Source: Nostoc sp. CHAB 5834 (GTDB taxonomy: Bacteria > Cyanobacteriota > Cyanobacteriia > Cyanobacteriales > Nostocaceae). Taken from it: 43,093 nucleotides of DNA. Of this stretch, positions 17,901-28,083 are shown in pieces (positions within the stretch are counted from its first letter, which is position 1; every line of letters starts with the position of its first letter). Where the stretch lies: positions 1 to 43,093 of the forward strand of contig JAIVFU010000058.1 of assembly GCA_020829485.1 (NCBI GenBank), written 5' to 3'. The translations under genes were made by a program, and so were the position numbers. Below the pieces are notes generated by a model that was given only the letters and a program-made list of their open reading frames with translations, had not been told where the DNA came from and did no database searches.

Positions 17901-17983
17901 ATTTAGTCATTAGTCATTGGTCATTGGTCATTAGTCCTTAGTCTTTTGCTAATGACAAACGACTAAGGACTAATGATTATTGA
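17901..17983. repeat. Heptamer repeats between rpoB and rpoC1
   Basis: TAGTCAT/TGGTCAT units run over about 17901-17940. Near-complements (ACTAAGGACTAATGATTATT) follow to 17983, so the transcript could fold into a hairpin. This is the same STRR type as before rpoC2, rsmD and hslO. Confidence 0.7.
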
Positions 17984-20900
17984 TTATTCGTCGTCTTCCA
18001 GCGATTCACGGGAAAGAGATTCATAAGTTGGTCGAGGAGGGGTGCGACGGGCTGATTGGTCTGCCATCAAATCGACTTCTACATCTAGGGAACTGCCGTC
18101 TGTTTGGGTTTCTACCTTGTGTACGGCAATGTCTAACCCCAATGATTGCAACTCGCGCATTAGCACCTTAAAGGACTCTGGGGTTCCGGGTCGAGGAATT
18201 GCTTTACCTTTAACGATCGCATTTAACGCTTCATTCCGTCCTTGCATATCGTCAGATTTAACTGTGAGCAATTCCTGTAAGGTGTAAGCTGCACCAAAGG
18301 CTTCCAATGCCCACACTTCCATTTCTCCAAACCTCTGACCACCTTGTTGTGCTTTACCACCCAAGGGTTGCTGAGTCACCAGTGAGTATGGGCCTGTGGA
18401 ACGGGCGTGGATCTTATCATCCACTAAATGCACCAGTTTCAGCATGTAAGCCACACCGATGGTAATTGCTCGGTCAAAGGGTTCACCTGTACGACCGTCA
18501 TATACCATGATTTTGCCTGGGTTATCTGGGTTATATACCCAGTCTTTCCCTGTTTCGTCTCGTGCTTCTTGCAATTTGCCATGCACGATTCGGCGGGATG
18601 TCTCTTCACCGTACATTTCATCAAAGGGAGTAATCTTAAATCGCACTCCCAAGGTCTGACCAGCCCAACCCAAGAGACATTCAAATACTTGTCCGACGTT
18701 CATCCGACTGGGTACACCCAAGGGGTTAAGTACAATGTCCACTGGTGAACCATCGGGCAAATAAGGCATATCTTCTGCTGGTAATATCCGAGAAATAATC
18801 CCTTTATTACCGTGCCGTCCTGCCATTTTGTCGCCAACTTGGATTTTGCGTTTTTGGGCAACGTACACCCGGACTACCATATTGGCTCCTGGTGGCAGTT
18901 CATCGCCTTGTTCACGAGTAAACAAGCGCACATCAACTACGCGACCTTTTTCACCGTTTGGTACTCGCAGAGAATTGTCTCGCACATCGCGTGCTTTCTC
19001 ACCGAAAATTGCACGTAAGAGTTTTTCTTCTGGCGGTTGGTCAGATTCACCCTTGGGTGTGACTTTTCCTACCAAGATATCACCAGCTTCTACCCATGCC
19101 CCAATGCGAATGATTCCCTGTTCATCCAACTGACGCAAGGCATCTTCCCCGACGTTGGGAATTTCTCTGGTAATTTCTTCTGGCCCCAGTTTGGTTTGTC
19201 TCGCTTCAATTTCATATTTTTCAATGTGAATTGAGGTGTAGATATCATCCTGCACCAGTCTTTCAGAGATTAAAATCGCGTCTTCGTAGTTGTAGCCTTC
19301 CCAAGGCATATAGGCAACGACGATATTTTGTCCTAACGCCAATTCACCCCCTTCGGTGGAGGAGCCATCAGCCAATACCTGACCAGCAACAACCCGTTCA
19401 CCAATGCGGACGAGAGGTTTCTGATTTAAACAGGTGTCTTGGTTGGAACGTTGGTACTTAGAAAGGGTGTACTTAATTTCTTGGGTATTAGCTTTAGGAC
19501 GGACGCGAATTTCTGTAGCATCCACATAAGTGACATCGCCATCGGTACGCGATACAACCACCATCCCGGAGTCTCTTGCTCCTTGGGCTTCCAAACCAGT
19601 ACCCACTAGAGGGCGTTCTGGCTTGAGCAGAGGTACTGCTTGCCGTTGCATGTTCGATCCCATCAGCGCTCGGTTAGCGTCATCATGCTCCAAGAAGGGA
19701 ATCATGCTGGTTGCTACCGACACAATCTGTACGGGAGATACTGCTACGTAGTCCACCTGTTCTGGTGTTGTGGTGGAAAATTCTTGACGATAACGCACTG
19801 GCACTAGTGGCCCAATAATGTGCCCGGTTTCATCTACAGGAATATCTCCCGGAGCAACCCGCAGATCGTCTTCTTCATCGGCTGTCATGTAGGCTGGAGG
19901 CAGGTCAAATCTGACCCGACCATTTTCGACCGGTCTAAATGGCGTTTCTAGGAAGCCGTACAGGTTCACCCGCGCATGGGTTGCTAAGGAGCCAATCAGT
20001 CCGGCGTTGGGGCCTTCTGGTGTCTCAATGGGGCAAATACGTCCATAGTGACTAGGGTGAATATCCCGCACGGCAAAACCAGCGCGTTCACGGGTTAAAC
20101 CACCAGGGCCAAGGGCGCTCAGACGGCGTTTGTGGGTCAGTTCTGCTAGAGGATTGGTTTGATCCATGAACTGACTTAATTGGCTGGAACCAAAGAATTC
20201 TTTAATTGCTGCTACCAATGGTTTGGGGTTCACCAAGGAAGCGGGAGTTAGCACTTCAGCATCGGATACGGTCATCCGTTCCCGAATGATTCTCTCTAAG
20301 CGGTTTAAGCCCACCCTTACTTGGTTTTGCAGCAATTCACCGACGCTTCTCACCCGACGGTTGCCCAAGTGGTCAATGTCATCGATATTACCGATGTCAT
20401 ATTCTAGGTTGATCAGGTAATCTACAGCTGCCAAGATATCACCAGCAGTCAACACGCGCATTGTGTCGGGAACAGAAAGGCGCAATTTTTTGTTGAGTTT
20501 GTACCGTCCCACACGGCCAAGGTCATAACGTTTCGGGTCAAAGAAACGAGAATCTAGGAGTTGTTGTCCACCTAATACTGTTGGTGGTTCACCAGGACGG
20601 AGTTTGCGATATAACTCCATCAGGGCTTCTTCTTCAGAGAATTGCCCTTCTTTTTCGATGGTTTTTTGGAAATATTCGGGGTGGCGTAAGGCATCAAAGA
20701 TTTCGTTGTCTGATAACCCTAAAGCTTTTAGGAGTACCTGCGCTGACAGTTTGCGGGTTTTGTCGATGCGTACCCAGACCAAATCGTTACGGTCTGTTTC
20801 AAATTTCAGCCATGCTCCCCGGTTGGGAATTAAGCTAGCTGAATAAGTACGTCGCCCGTTTTTGTCGATTTCTGATTTGTAATAAACGCCTGGCGATCGC

Positions 20901-21283
20901 ACTATCTGATTGACAATTACCCGCTCGGCTCCGTTAATAATAAATGTGCCGCGATCGGTCATCAAAGGCAAATCACCAATGAATACCTCTTGCTCTTTGA
21001 TTTCCCCGGTTTCCTTATTAATCAACCGTGTGGGAACATACATTTGGACGGCATAAGTACTATCCCGCCGTTTGGCTTCTTCGACGCTGTACTTTGGCTC
21101 CTTGAGTTTGTAGTTATGACCCAAAAAGTGCAGTTCTAATTTGCCCGTATAATCTGTAATAGGACTAAAGGAGTTAAGTTCTTCTATCAGCCCTTCTTCC
21201 AAAAACCAGCGAAAGCTCGAACGCTGGATTTCAATCAAGTCGGGCAACAGAAAGGCGGGTTCCATGTATGTTTCTTTAGTCAT
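17984..21283 (-). CDS. rpoB: RNA polymerase subunit beta, RpoB
   Basis: The product begins [20 protein letters not shown] and is 1099 aa long. It contains the rifampicin-pocket block ([20 protein letters not shown], then [17 protein letters not shown]), [20 protein letters not shown], and the C-terminal [20 protein letters not shown] clamp motif. I chose the ATG at 21283 because an AGGAAGAGG site precedes it directly and known Nostocales RpoB start here. An in-frame ATG at 21325 would add 14 residues without a good ribosome site. It is first of rpoB-rpoC1-rpoC2, with an unusually long (~750 bp) gap upstream to tatD. Confidence 0.98.
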   Translation of the reverse strand: MTKETYMEPAFLLPDLIEIQRSSFRWFLEEGLIEELNSFSPITDYTGKLELHFLGHNYKLKEPKYSVEEAKRRDSTYAVQMYVPTRLINKETGEIKEQEVFIGDLPLMTDRGTFIINGAERVIVNQIVRSPGVYYKSEIDKNGRRTYSASLIPNRGAWLKFETDRNDLVWVRIDKTRKLSAQVLLKALGLSDNEIFDALRHPEYFQKTIEKEGQFSEEEALMELYRKLRPGEPPTVLGGQQLLDSRFFDPKRYDLGRVGRYKLNKKLRLSVPDTMRVLTAGDILAAVDYLINLEYDIGNIDDIDHLGNRRVRSVGELLQNQVRVGLNRLERIIRERMTVSDAEVLTPASLVNPKPLVAAIKEFFGSSQLSQFMDQTNPLAELTHKRRLSALGPGGLTRERAGFAVRDIHPSHYGRICPIETPEGPNAGLIGSLATHARVNLYGFLETPFRPVENGRVRFDLPPAYMTADEEDDLRVAPGDIPVDETGHIIGPLVPVRYRQEFSTTTPEQVDYVAVSPVQIVSVATSMIPFLEHDDANRALMGSNMQRQAVPLLKPERPLVGTGLEAQGARDSGMVVVSRTDGDVTYVDATEIRVRPKANTQEIKYTLSKYQRSNQDTCLNQKPLVRIGERVVAGQVLADGSSTEGGELALGQNIVVAYMPWEGYNYEDAILISERLVQDDIYTSIHIEKYEIEARQTKLGPEEITREIPNVGEDALRQLDEQGIIRIGAWVEAGDILVGKVTPKGESDQPPEEKLLRAIFGEKARDVRDNSLRVPNGEKGRVVDVRLFTREQGDELPPGANMVVRVYVAQKRKIQVGDKMAGRHGNKGIISRILPAEDMPYLPDGSPVDIVLNPLGVPSRMNVGQVFECLLGWAGQTLGVRFKITPFDEMYGEETSRRIVHGKLQEARDETGKDWVYNPDNPGKIMVYDGRTGEPFDRAITIGVAYMLKLVHLVDDKIHARSTGPYSLVTQQPLGGKAQQGGQRFGEMEVWALEAFGAAYTLQELLTVKSDDMQGRNEALNAIVKGKAIPRPGTPESFKVLMRELQSLGLDIAVHKVETQTDGSSLDVEVDLMADQSARRTPPRPTYESLSRESLEDDE

Positions 21284-22029
21284 GCCTCTTCCTTTGTCAA
21301 CCTGGTAAAATTTTCCCTTGGACACTGCTGTTTTACGCTTCCCATTGCTAGCTAGTGTCCTTAGCTGTTTGGGAACTCCTTCTTACACACTTGCTATTTA
21401 CAGGTGTGGGCAAACGCAGCCATTAAAGCTGGAATGAGCAATTTGGACAAGGGGGTAATCGCCCAAAATCGGGGACTCACACGCCAAAAACCCACTATAG
21501 TCTTGATTTAAGAAGAATATACAGTTGAGATATTCCTGAGTTTTATCTACTTGCTTCATTTCCCCTCCAAAAAGCGCGTTAATTTGCTGACGCAGCTCTA
21601 GACGGTGTGTCTTAAATACACCCGCCTATTTATACTCTCAGTGATATCCTAGATATCCTAAGACTGAGGGAATGATCCGCACCTTGTCGGCTTTGAATCA
21701 GAATCACTTCATTTTGCTGGATTATACTCACAAGGCAATTTCGTTTAACGATTTTGAATAGGTTCGATATACACCAAGCCGATGTTGTGCAATCTAGCTC
21801 AACTTGGGTTGGCACAGTTAGTCATCTGTGGAGAGCATCCGCTTGTAGAGATTTGGAGGATGGCCAAGCCGATAAGATTATGGAAAATTAGGCTCAGAAA
21901 TTTTAGGTTCCTTCCTTTATCATTATGGCGCAAGCAAAATGTTTTTAAGGGAATAATATTACCATATTTTCCCTCTCTAGAGTTTTATTTTTTTTAGCAC
22001 AACCGAATAAAAGAGAATTATTGCACACT
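21284..22029. other. Long rpoB 5' region
   Basis: No credible gene is present in these ~750 bp. On the minus strand the region must contain the rpoB promoter and a long leader. An imperfect inverted repeat (CTCAGT ... GATATC TA GGATATC ACTGAG, about 21638-21670) could fold in the leader or mark an operator. A TATAGT box lies near 21494-21499 on the minus strand without a convincing -35. Nothing else recognised. Confidence 0.45.
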
Positions 22030-22815
22030 TTATATTGACAGACCAAATAATTCACAGGCATTCTGGGTGGTTTGATGGGCGATCGCCTCTACCGTTTCCT
22101 GACGCAGTTTAGCTACTTGCTCGGCTACATATTGCACGTAGGCAGGCTCGTTGCGCCTCTCGCCTCGTTTCGGAACTGGGGCGAGAAATGGGCAGTCTGT
22201 TTCAATCAGTAGGCGATCGCTACTCACCATCGCCGCCGAGGATTGGATCGCTTTGGCGTTTTTGAACGTTACCGTCCCGCTAAAGCTGATGTAGAAGCCT
22301 AAATCGAGAAACCATTGAGTTTCTTCTGGCGTTCCTCCCCAGCAATGCATGACTCCCCGCACTCTTTCCCCTTTTAGTTCGCGCCATTTTTGCAACACTT
22401 CTCTGGTTGCCACAGCAGCATCGCGGCAGTGGATAATTACTGGTAAGTTGAGAACAGAAGCGATCGCTAACTGTGACTCAAACACCATCAGCTGATGCTC
22501 ATAGTTATCAGCTTTGTAAAAATCCAGCCCCATTTCCCCAATTGCTACCACATGAGAGTCAGAACTTGCTAAAGTTTTGATTTTCTCGGCTGTCTCGTGA
22601 TTCCATTTATCAGCATCTAAAGGATGTAATCCTACGGCAAAGCTGATTTCGGGAAACTCGTGCGCTATGGATTGAATGCTGGAAAACTCCTCTGGGTGAA
22701 CACAGGAATGTACTAAACGTACTACTCCTGCTTCTTGCCACCGCGATCGCACTGTTGCTAAATCCGGCTGGAAACTATCAAAGTTGAGATGAACGTGCGT
22801 GTCTATCAGTTGCAT
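22030..22815 (-). CDS. tatD: TatD family metal-dependent DNase
   Basis: The 261-aa TIM-barrel hydrolase has the metal ligands DTHVHL (residues 5-10), GEMGLDFY (~93-100), VIIHCRDA (~126-133), the MHCWGG His (~153) and ETDCPFLAP (~206). TatD proteins are 3'-5' exonucleases acting on DNA and RNA in cytosolic nucleic-acid quality control. It lies between rpsT and rpoB on the same strand, an arrangement I recall from other cyanobacteria, though the 180-bp and 750-bp gaps make one transcript uncertain. Confidence 0.95.
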   Translation of the reverse strand: MQLIDTHVHLNFDSFQPDLATVRSRWQEAGVVRLVHSCVHPEEFSSIQSIAHEFPEISFAVGLHPLDADKWNHETAEKIKTLASSDSHVVAIGEMGLDFYKADNYEHQLMVFESQLAIASVLNLPVIIHCRDAAVATREVLQKWRELKGERVRGVMHCWGGTPEETQWFLDLGFYISFSGTVTFKNAKAIQSSAAMVSSDRLLIETDCPFLAPVPKRGERRNEPAYVQYVAEQVAKLRQETVEAIAHQTTQNACELFGLSI

Positions 22816-22995
22816 CTTTTGTCCTACCCTGCGGGAAGCCCTTCTCTACGAGAGGCTGCGCCAACAGGTTCAGCAGTCGCTCATGGGGGAAACCCCCAAG
22901 ACCGCCCTCCTTCACCTCTGGCGCGTCTATGTTGTTTGTCCTTCGTCATTTGTCGTTTGTTTTGTTACCAATGACTAAGGACAAATGACCAATGG
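22816..22995. repeat. Dispersed and heptamer repeats between tatD and rpsT
   Basis: A repeat unit TACCCTGCGGGAAGCCCTTC ... GAGAGGCTGCGCCAACAGG (22826-22867) is followed by GTCCTTCGTCATTTGTCG and ACTAAGGACAAATGACCAATGG heptamer-type repeats up to the rpsT stop. Confidence 0.6.
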
Positions 22996-23292
22996 CTACT
23001 CAGCTGTTTGTGTCAGAGGTTTTAGTTTATGAGCCAATCTTGACTTTTTCCTTGCCCCATTGTTTGGGTGAAGGACACCCCGCTTGGTCGCTTTATCGAT
23101 TTTGGCGTAAGCCTCGGATAAGCGAACCTCTGCTTCTTGTTTTAATTCTGGGGTAGGATTAGCTGTATAGACAGCTACAGCATTAATGTATTTCTTCATC
23201 AGCGTCTTGACTGCTGATTTGTAAGCTTTGTTACGCAGTCGGTTACGTTCTGCGATTTGGGCACGCTTGAGAGCAGACTTTGTATTCGCCAC
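22996..23292 (-). CDS. rpsT: Ribosomal protein S20
   Basis: The 98-aa basic protein begins [20 protein letters not shown] with a GTG start at 23292 and contains the S20 core [18 protein letters not shown]. It binds 16S rRNA in the small subunit. Longer upstream in-frame starts (to 23325) would add a hydrophobic stretch not found in S20, so they are rejected. It is the first gene of the minus-strand run leading to tatD and the rpo operon. Confidence 0.97.
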   Translation of the reverse strand: MANTKSALKRAQIAERNRLRNKAYKSAVKTLMKKYINAVAVYTANPTPELKQEAEVRLSEAYAKIDKATKRGVLHPNNGARKKSRLAHKLKPLTQTAE

Positions 23293-24019
23293 AGTCAATT
23301 CCAAAAATACTATTAATATGTACACACACTACTAGACTTACTAATATAGCATCCAAATTGCCAATGTTATAATTTCCTAAAAAAATCTATCATTGGAAAT
23401 TGGGTACTGGAGATTGAGGAAGATAGTCTTTGCTCCCGAATCCCAGCCCTTAATTTGGTGTGTCGTCAATTAAGGAAATGCGTTAAAATAAGGTACATGT
23501 AAAATAGTCAACCCTAACTCATCACCTGGTTAAGCAATGTGATTGCCAATATAATCAATCTGTCCCGAAAACAGGTGTATTGTCAAAGGCAAGGAACTGT
23601 AAATAGCTAAATTTCAGGGGTTTAAAAGTATAGAATCGATACTATATTATCGTCTCTGTACAATTTTTAACTGATAAAAGTTAGGAAAAGAAAAATTATA
23701 CTCAGACACTACCCCCTCTAAATCTGGGGGATTGGATGTGTAAATACACCACTCGCACCCCGCAAGGAGTAAGGGTAAGGGCATAAGAGTAGCGGGAAAT
23801 GGCACGCCTGCTTCCTGCCGCTAGCCAAGCCTTGGCTAGTTGGACTGAGCAATTAAGTAGCCTTCTCAAGCAAACTAGATGCTGGCAGACTTGAGAGTAT
23901 CAAAAAAATCCAGGTTAAGCTAGAGAAGAGAATTAGAGTCAGCTTGCACACCCCAGTGGGTCAAGAGCAATACTAAATCTCAGGTATGAATATTATAATT
24001 TTGGCATTGTCCTTACTCC
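23293..24019. other. Divergent rpsT-hisD intergenic region
   Basis: These ~730 bp should contain the promoters of rpsT (minus) and hisD (plus). I see no gene. Inverted repeats: CCCCCTCTAAATCTGGGGG (23709-23727), CTAGCCAAG-C-CTTGGCTAG (23821-23839) and CTCAAG ... CTTGAG (about 23862-23898). AGGTACATGTAAAA near 23492 recurs near 27928, so it is another short repeat. Confidence 0.45.
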
Positions 24020-25321
24020 ATGCTGCGAATCATTACTCAGCAGGCAGACGTCAGAGCAGAACTACAACGGATCTGCGAGCGCACCCATGACGAACAGGTG
24101 CTTCACAAAGAAGCAACGGTGCGAGAGGTTTTGCAAGCAGTGAAGCGCCAAGGCGACAAAGCTGTATTGCATTACACAGCCGAATTTGACAAACAAAGCC
24201 TGAAAGCAGAAGAACTTCGAGTTACAGGCTCGGAACTAGATGCAGCCTATCAGCAGGTGTCAAAAGAGTTGTTGGGCGCAGTTCGGCTAGCTTGCCGCCA
24301 AATTGAAGCGTTTCATCGTCAGCGAGTCCCAAAAAGCTGGGTACACTTTGGCGACGATGAAGTAGTGCTGGGCAAACGCTATACCCCCGTAGATCGGGCG
24401 GGGTTGTATGTGCCTGGTGGCCGTGCTGCCTATCCCAGTACAGTGCTGATGAATGCAATTCCGGCTCATGTTGCTGCTGTACCTCACGTAGTGATGGTGA
24501 CACCACCAGGCCCAGGAGGTGCAATTAACCCAGCAGTCTTGGTAGCTGCCCAAGAAGCAGGAGTGCAAGAAATTTATCGCATTGGGGGCGCACAAGCGAT
24601 CGCTGCTTTAGCTTATGGCACAGAAACAATTCCGAAAGTGGATGTGATTACTGGCCCTGGTAACATTTATGTCACCCTAGCGAAAAAACTTGTCTATGGC
24701 ACCGTTGGCATTGATTCTTTGGCAGGCCCCAGCGAAGTGCTGGTGATTGCCGATGAAACCGCAAATCCGGTGCATGTAGCTGCTGACTTGCTAGCCCAAG
24801 CCGAACACGATCCAATGGCGGCAGCAATTTTGCTGACAACAGATGCGGCTTTGGCGAAAAACGTGCAATTAGCCTTGGAAAGACAGCTAGTAGATCACCC
24901 ACGGCGAATAGACACAGAAAAAGCGATCGCTCACTACGGCTTGATTGTCCTTGTGGAATCGCTCGAAGCAGCAGCAGAACTCTCAAATGAATTTGCCCCC
25001 GAACACCTGGAATTAGAAATCAAAGACCCTTGGGCACTCTTACCACAGATTCGCCATGCTGGGGCAATCTTTTTGGGTTACTCGACACCAGAAGCTGTAG
25101 GAGACTATTTGGCAGGCCCTAACCATACCCTGCCAACTTCTGGCGCTGCCCGCTATGCTTCGGCATTAGGGGTGGAAACTTTTCTCAAACACTCTAGTAT
25201 CATTCAATACTCCCAAACTGCGCTGCAAAATGTCGCTAGTGCCATTGATGTGCTAGCAACAGCAGAGGGCTTGCCTTCCCATGCTGATTCAGTCCGCCGC
25301 CGAACTCAGCAAGAAGAGTGA
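24020..25321 (+). CDS. hisD: Histidinol dehydrogenase
   Basis: The 433-aa protein has the family signature blocks: GLYVPGGRAAYPSTVLMNA, IGGAQAIAALAYGT, DVITGPGNIYV, GIDSLAGPSEVLVIAD, AEHDPMAAAIL (zinc His) and EFAPEHLELE (catalytic Glu/His). It oxidises histidinol to histidine in two NAD-dependent steps, the end of the pathway. It is monocistronic, and the length is normal. The ATG at 24020 is the first in frame. Confidence 0.97.
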   Translation: MLRIITQQADVRAELQRICERTHDEQVLHKEATVREVLQAVKRQGDKAVLHYTAEFDKQSLKAEELRVTGSELDAAYQQVSKELLGAVRLACRQIEAFHRQRVPKSWVHFGDDEVVLGKRYTPVDRAGLYVPGGRAAYPSTVLMNAIPAHVAAVPHVVMVTPPGPGGAINPAVLVAAQEAGVQEIYRIGGAQAIAALAYGTETIPKVDVITGPGNIYVTLAKKLVYGTVGIDSLAGPSEVLVIADETANPVHVAADLLAQAEHDPMAAAILLTTDAALAKNVQLALERQLVDHPRRIDTEKAIAHYGLIVLVESLEAAAELSNEFAPEHLELEIKDPWALLPQIRHAGAIFLGYSTPEAVGDYLAGPNHTLPTSGAARYASALGVETFLKHSSIIQYSQTALQNVASAIDVLATAEGLPSHADSVRRRTQQEE

Positions 25322-25782
25322 TTTGGAATGGTTAATTTTTTCTTATAAGGGACTTCTACTTAAAAAATATCCCATTGTAGGGTAGCAGAGATGTCATAGG
25401 TGTCAACTTAACGTAAAACTCATGTCCCGCAAGGAACTTTAGTTCAAGGCGGGTAAGGAAGCCAACAGTGAACAGTTCACTGATTTAACTACGGTAAGCT
25501 ACGCTAACGCACGCCATTTGCTATCCTGATCTTCATCTGACCTTTAAACGTCTATAAGTCGGGCATTGCCGACGGTAGTTTCTGGGAGACGAAAACCATC
25601 TCGTAGAAACTCGTGAAAAGCTTCTCCAGACAAGCTGCTACAATTCACCACCATGAAACTGACACATAGTACAGCCTCAAACATATAAACTAATTGGTAA
25701 AGAAAAAATTGGTTTAGTGTCGTTGCCGACGAATTTTGCTAGATACTTATGTAAGGGGTCTACTCTTTAGGAGACGAGAGCG
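25322..25782. other. Intergenic region with two MITE fragments
   Basis: ATAAGGGACTTCTACTTAAA (about 25346-25365) resembles the hairpin element inside the 34763-34998 repeat. A partial family B element lies at 25394-25467. The rest up to the uspA gene shows several small inverted repeats but no gene. Confidence 0.5.
25394..25467. mobile_element. Partial MITE, family B copy 2
   Basis: TCATAGGTGTCAACTTAACG, then CATGTCCCGCAAGGAACTTT, matches the right arm (reverse complement) of the nested element at 3453-3629. The other end keeps AAGGAAGCCAACAG. Terminal inverted repeats are incomplete, so this is a decayed copy. Confidence 0.6.
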
Positions 25783-26208
25783 GTGCTAAATAGTGTTTTG
25801 GTAGCTCTGGACGGTTCGGAAATTTCAGAACGAGTAATTCAGACTTTAGATAATTTGGCGTTGTCAAAAGATGCCAAGGTTATTCTCTGTCATGTCTTCC
25901 TTACGCCAGAGTCAGAGATGGAACTACCCGCCGATCGTCCTCAGCCAGAGTCGCCAACATTTTCTTATTTTCATGTTGAAAAACAGCTGCAATCTTATCA
26001 GGAAAAGTTATTTGTCAGCAGTGAGTTAGAACTAGTAACTGGTGATCCTGCTAAGGAGATTATTAGGCTTGCCAATATTTACAAAACTGACTTGATTATA
26101 ATTGGCAGCCGGGGATTGATGGGGGTGAAGCGAATTGTCGAAGGTTCTGTTAGCAGTCAAGTTGTGGAAGAGGCTAATTGTTCGGTGTTAGTTGTCAAAT
26201 CAAGGTAA
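25783..26208 (+). CDS. Universal stress protein, ATP-binding UspA type
   Basis: The 141-aa single-domain Usp starts with GTG at 25783 behind AGGAGA (25769-25774). VLVALDGSEISERV is the N-terminal motif. The ATP-binding G-2x-G-9x-G(S) motif is present as GSRGLMGVKRIVEGS, so it should bind nucleotide. The C-terminal strand is CSVLVVKS. Usps are cytoplasmic dimers linked to stress survival. A Uma2 gene follows 19 bp downstream on the same strand and may be co-transcribed. Confidence 0.92.
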   Translation: MLNSVLVALDGSEISERVIQTLDNLALSKDAKVILCHVFLTPESEMELPADRPQPESPTFSYFHVEKQLQSYQEKLFVSSELELVTGDPAKEIIRLANIYKTDLIIIGSRGLMGVKRIVEGSVSSQVVEEANCSVLVVKSR

Positions 26209-26227
26209 AAATTTGTAAGGGGAAGCA

Positions 26228-26815
26228 ATGACTATAACCACCCCAAAACTAACTTTTGAAGAGTATCTAACTTATGAGAATGGCACTGATACCCGCTATG
26301 AATTGGTCAATGGAGAACTAATTCCCATGAGTCTAGGAAGTGGACAACATGGGGCGGTAACAGAATTTCTCAATGTTTCTTTCCGAGCAGAAATTCTCCG
26401 GCTAAAGTTGGATTGGACTTCTAAACAAATGGTTATCGGTGTTTGTTCGCCCCGTGCTGGCAGATGGGATACTTCAAGGATTCCAGATGTAGTTGTGATT
26501 CCATTACCTCAATGGCGAGAGTTGAGAAACCGAGAGGCAGTTATTGAACTCAACGAACCACCCCCTTTGTTAGTGGTGGAAGTCGTCAGTGAGTCAACAA
26601 AGATTGTAGATTATCGAGCCAAGCGAGTTGAGTATAACGTTTTAAATATTCCAGAGTATTGGATTGTCGATCCATTAACAAACAAAGTGACTGTTTTCAC
26701 ATTGATTGAAGAATTATACGAACCAGTAGAGTTTGTTGGTACTCAATGCATTCAATCTCAAACTTTTGCGGAGTTAGAATTGACAGTTGAGCAAGTGTTA
26801 ATAGCCGACAATTAA
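26228..26815 (+). CDS. Uma2 family (DUF820) putative nuclease
   Basis: The 195-aa protein begins [20 protein letters not shown], the standard Uma2 N-terminus, and continues with IPDVVVIP (Asp), [23 protein letters not shown] (Glu, Lys) and IPEYWIVDP. The fold is PD-(D/E)XK and the role is not established. An AAGGGGA site precedes the ATG. It lies 19 bp behind the uspA-type gene. Its stop overlaps the stop of a minus-strand gene remnant. Confidence 0.92.
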   Translation: MTITTPKLTFEEYLTYENGTDTRYELVNGELIPMSLGSGQHGAVTEFLNVSFRAEILRLKLDWTSKQMVIGVCSPRAGRWDTSRIPDVVVIPLPQWRELRNREAVIELNEPPPLLVVEVVSESTKIVDYRAKRVEYNVLNIPEYWIVDPLTNKVTVFTLIEELYEPVEFVGTQCIQSQTFAELELTVEQVLIADN

Positions 26816-26967
26816 AAATAATTTAAGGATTTAAAAAAATCTAAATGCTCACCTGGTTGGTGGCGTAACTTCTTTAAAAAAGCTTGTATTTTCAATTTGC
26901 CTTGATCGTAGCAGGATAATCCAATCAGCCCGATTAATGACTCTAGGACGGTGACTGAATCAGGATT
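26812..26967 (-). pseudogene. C-terminal remnant of an unidentified gene
   Basis: A 51-residue frame (NPDSVTVLESLIGLIGLSCY ... [11 protein letters not shown]) has no start codon and is preceded in frame by TAG at 26970-26968. Its protein-like composition, and its stop overlapping the end of the convergent Uma2 gene, suggest the tail of a truncated gene. The family was not recognised. Confidence 0.35.
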
Positions 26968-27165
26968 CTAGTTTTGCCTTGGCGGTAAAATAGTAGTAGT
27001 AGCTTGTCTAAAACCTCTACTTCACCACAAGGTCAAGTCCCGCATTTTATTCATCTAAAATTCAAACTGGTGGCTCGTAAAATCGTCTGCCTCGTGATAA
27101 AAACCAAAAGAATAGCAGGGTTTTATACCTGCATGGTTAAAAATTTGACCAACACTCTAGTTGTA

Positions 27166-27480
27166 TTATAATTCCACTACACTTTTTAGTCGGAACAATA
27201 ACCTTTCTAAGAGTTTTTCTCTAGTTCTACTAGTTCGTTTGGATATCTGTATATTTTGTATTTGTACAGATGCTTGTCCAGGTGCTCCGGCTTGTCCAGG
27301 TGCTCCGGCTTGTCCAGGTGCTCCGGCTTGTCCAGGTGCTCCGGCTTGTCCAGGTGCTCCGGCTTGTCCAGGTGCTCCGGCTTGTGCAGTAGTATTAACT
27401 ATACTCTGACCACCAGACAGGTTTGCTTCTTCGGTTTCAGTTAGTGAGATAAACATTGGGAGTGTTTGAGTGCTTTCCAT
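27166..27480 (-). CDS. Double-glycine leader peptide precursor with collagen-like core
   Basis: The 104-aa product has a 24-residue leader ending LTETEEANLSGG, which fits the double-glycine consensus (L-12, T-11, E-8, L-4, G-2, G-1) cleaved by C39-peptidase ABC transporters. The predicted core is QSIVNTTAQ, then six perfect AGAPGQ units, i.e. a Gly-X-Y collagen-like stretch of ~36 residues. A basic tail (SKRTSRTREKLLERLLFRLK) follows that looks unrelated and may come from run-on into flanking DNA. The MEST start and EEANLSGG are shared with the genes at 28084 and 28434. No ribosome site is clear. Secretion is inferred from the leader; function is unknown. Confidence 0.65.
   Translation of the reverse strand: MESTQTLPMFISLTETEEANLSGGQSIVNTTAQAGAPGQAGAPGQAGAPGQAGAPGQAGAPGQAGAPGQASVQIQNIQISKRTSRTREKLLERLLFRLKSVVEL
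27275..27382. repeat. Six perfect 18-bp tandem repeats within the collagen-like gene
   Basis: TGTCCAGGTGCTCCGGCT is repeated six times with no mismatch, at 27275, 27293, 27311, 27329, 27347 and 27365. On the minus strand each unit encodes AGAPGQ. Perfect identity implies recent expansion, and copy number is probably variable between strains. Confidence 0.97.
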
Positions 27481-27540
27481 AGTTAACTTAAAGTTGATAA
27501 TTATCAGTTTTTAACTTTTGACAAAGCTGTTTTCACTTAA

Positions 27541-27685
27541 GATAACGAGGGCAAGCCCGTACCAAAATTGTTCTATTCTATATCTCAACCGAGAATTTTT
27601 GGTATGTTTACCTTATTTACTCCAAACTAATAGATAGACTTGCTTATTGGTTTGGAATAGGTAAGGTAAAAAGAGTTTCGTTATC
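27541..27685. repeat. Long inverted-repeat element, 145 bp
   Basis: Outer arms GATAACGA (27541-27548) / TCGTTATC (27678-27685) enclose inner arms TTTACCTTA (27607-27615) / TAAGGTAAA (27662-27670) and TCCAAAC (27621-27627) / GTTTGGA (27650-27656). It could be a MITE or a structured leader. No target duplication was found. Confidence 0.5.
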
Positions 27686-27728
27686 CCCAAGTTATTAGAT
27701 TGTAATGAACATGGTCGATTTATAAAGT

Positions 27729-27793
27729 AGCAGCGCTTGTTTCCCTACTGGACTATTGAAAGGTGAACAGTATGTTTAGGGAAAAGCGCTGCT
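27729..27793. repeat. Strong stem-loop, 65 nt
   Basis: AGCAGCGCTT (27729-27738) and TTCCCTA (27741-27747) pair with TAGGGAA (27777-27783) and AAGCGCTGCT (27784-27793), leaving a 2-nt bulge and a ~29-nt loop. It has no T run. Role unknown. Confidence 0.6.
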
Positions 27794-28083
27794 GAAGATG
27801 AGCGACGGTTGCTGGTAAGCAACTTCAATGCTAAGTTTCTTTAAGAAAAGTAGATGGGTAACAAAAAACTATGTATGATTATCCACTTACCAATAATTAG
27901 CTAATGGCTGGTGGGCCAATTAGAAATTGAGGTACATGTAAAAGTAACTTAACCTGCTGCAACAGGGTAAATTATTTAAAACGTGACACTTTATTTCTTT
28001 AAAGGCGCGGTTAATCGTCTCTTGACGTTTATTATTTCCCTTCTACTAAACTTCATAGGTTAGCCCTTCTGCCGAAGAATTTT

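Larger units (their letters stand above)
27481..28083. other. Spacer between precursor genes, with two long hairpins
   Basis: No gene is seen. An inverted-repeat element spans 27541-27685, and a second stem-loop 27729-27793 (annotated separately). The stretch beyond about 27800 is AT-rich. It separates the collagen-like precursor gene from the duplicated pair. Confidence 0.5.

Noticed and set aside
21494..21499. rpoB promoter -10 box (TATAGT, minus strand)
   Set aside because: No acceptable -35 at 16-18 bp, so the exact promoter cannot be placed.
21630..21815. 61-aa minus-strand ORF upstream of rpoB
   Set aside because: No ribosome site and no recognisable motif; it lies in the likely rpoB leader and promoter region.
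27275..27382. CRISPR array
   Set aside because: The units are 18 bp and directly abutting without spacers, and they lie in frame within a coding sequence.
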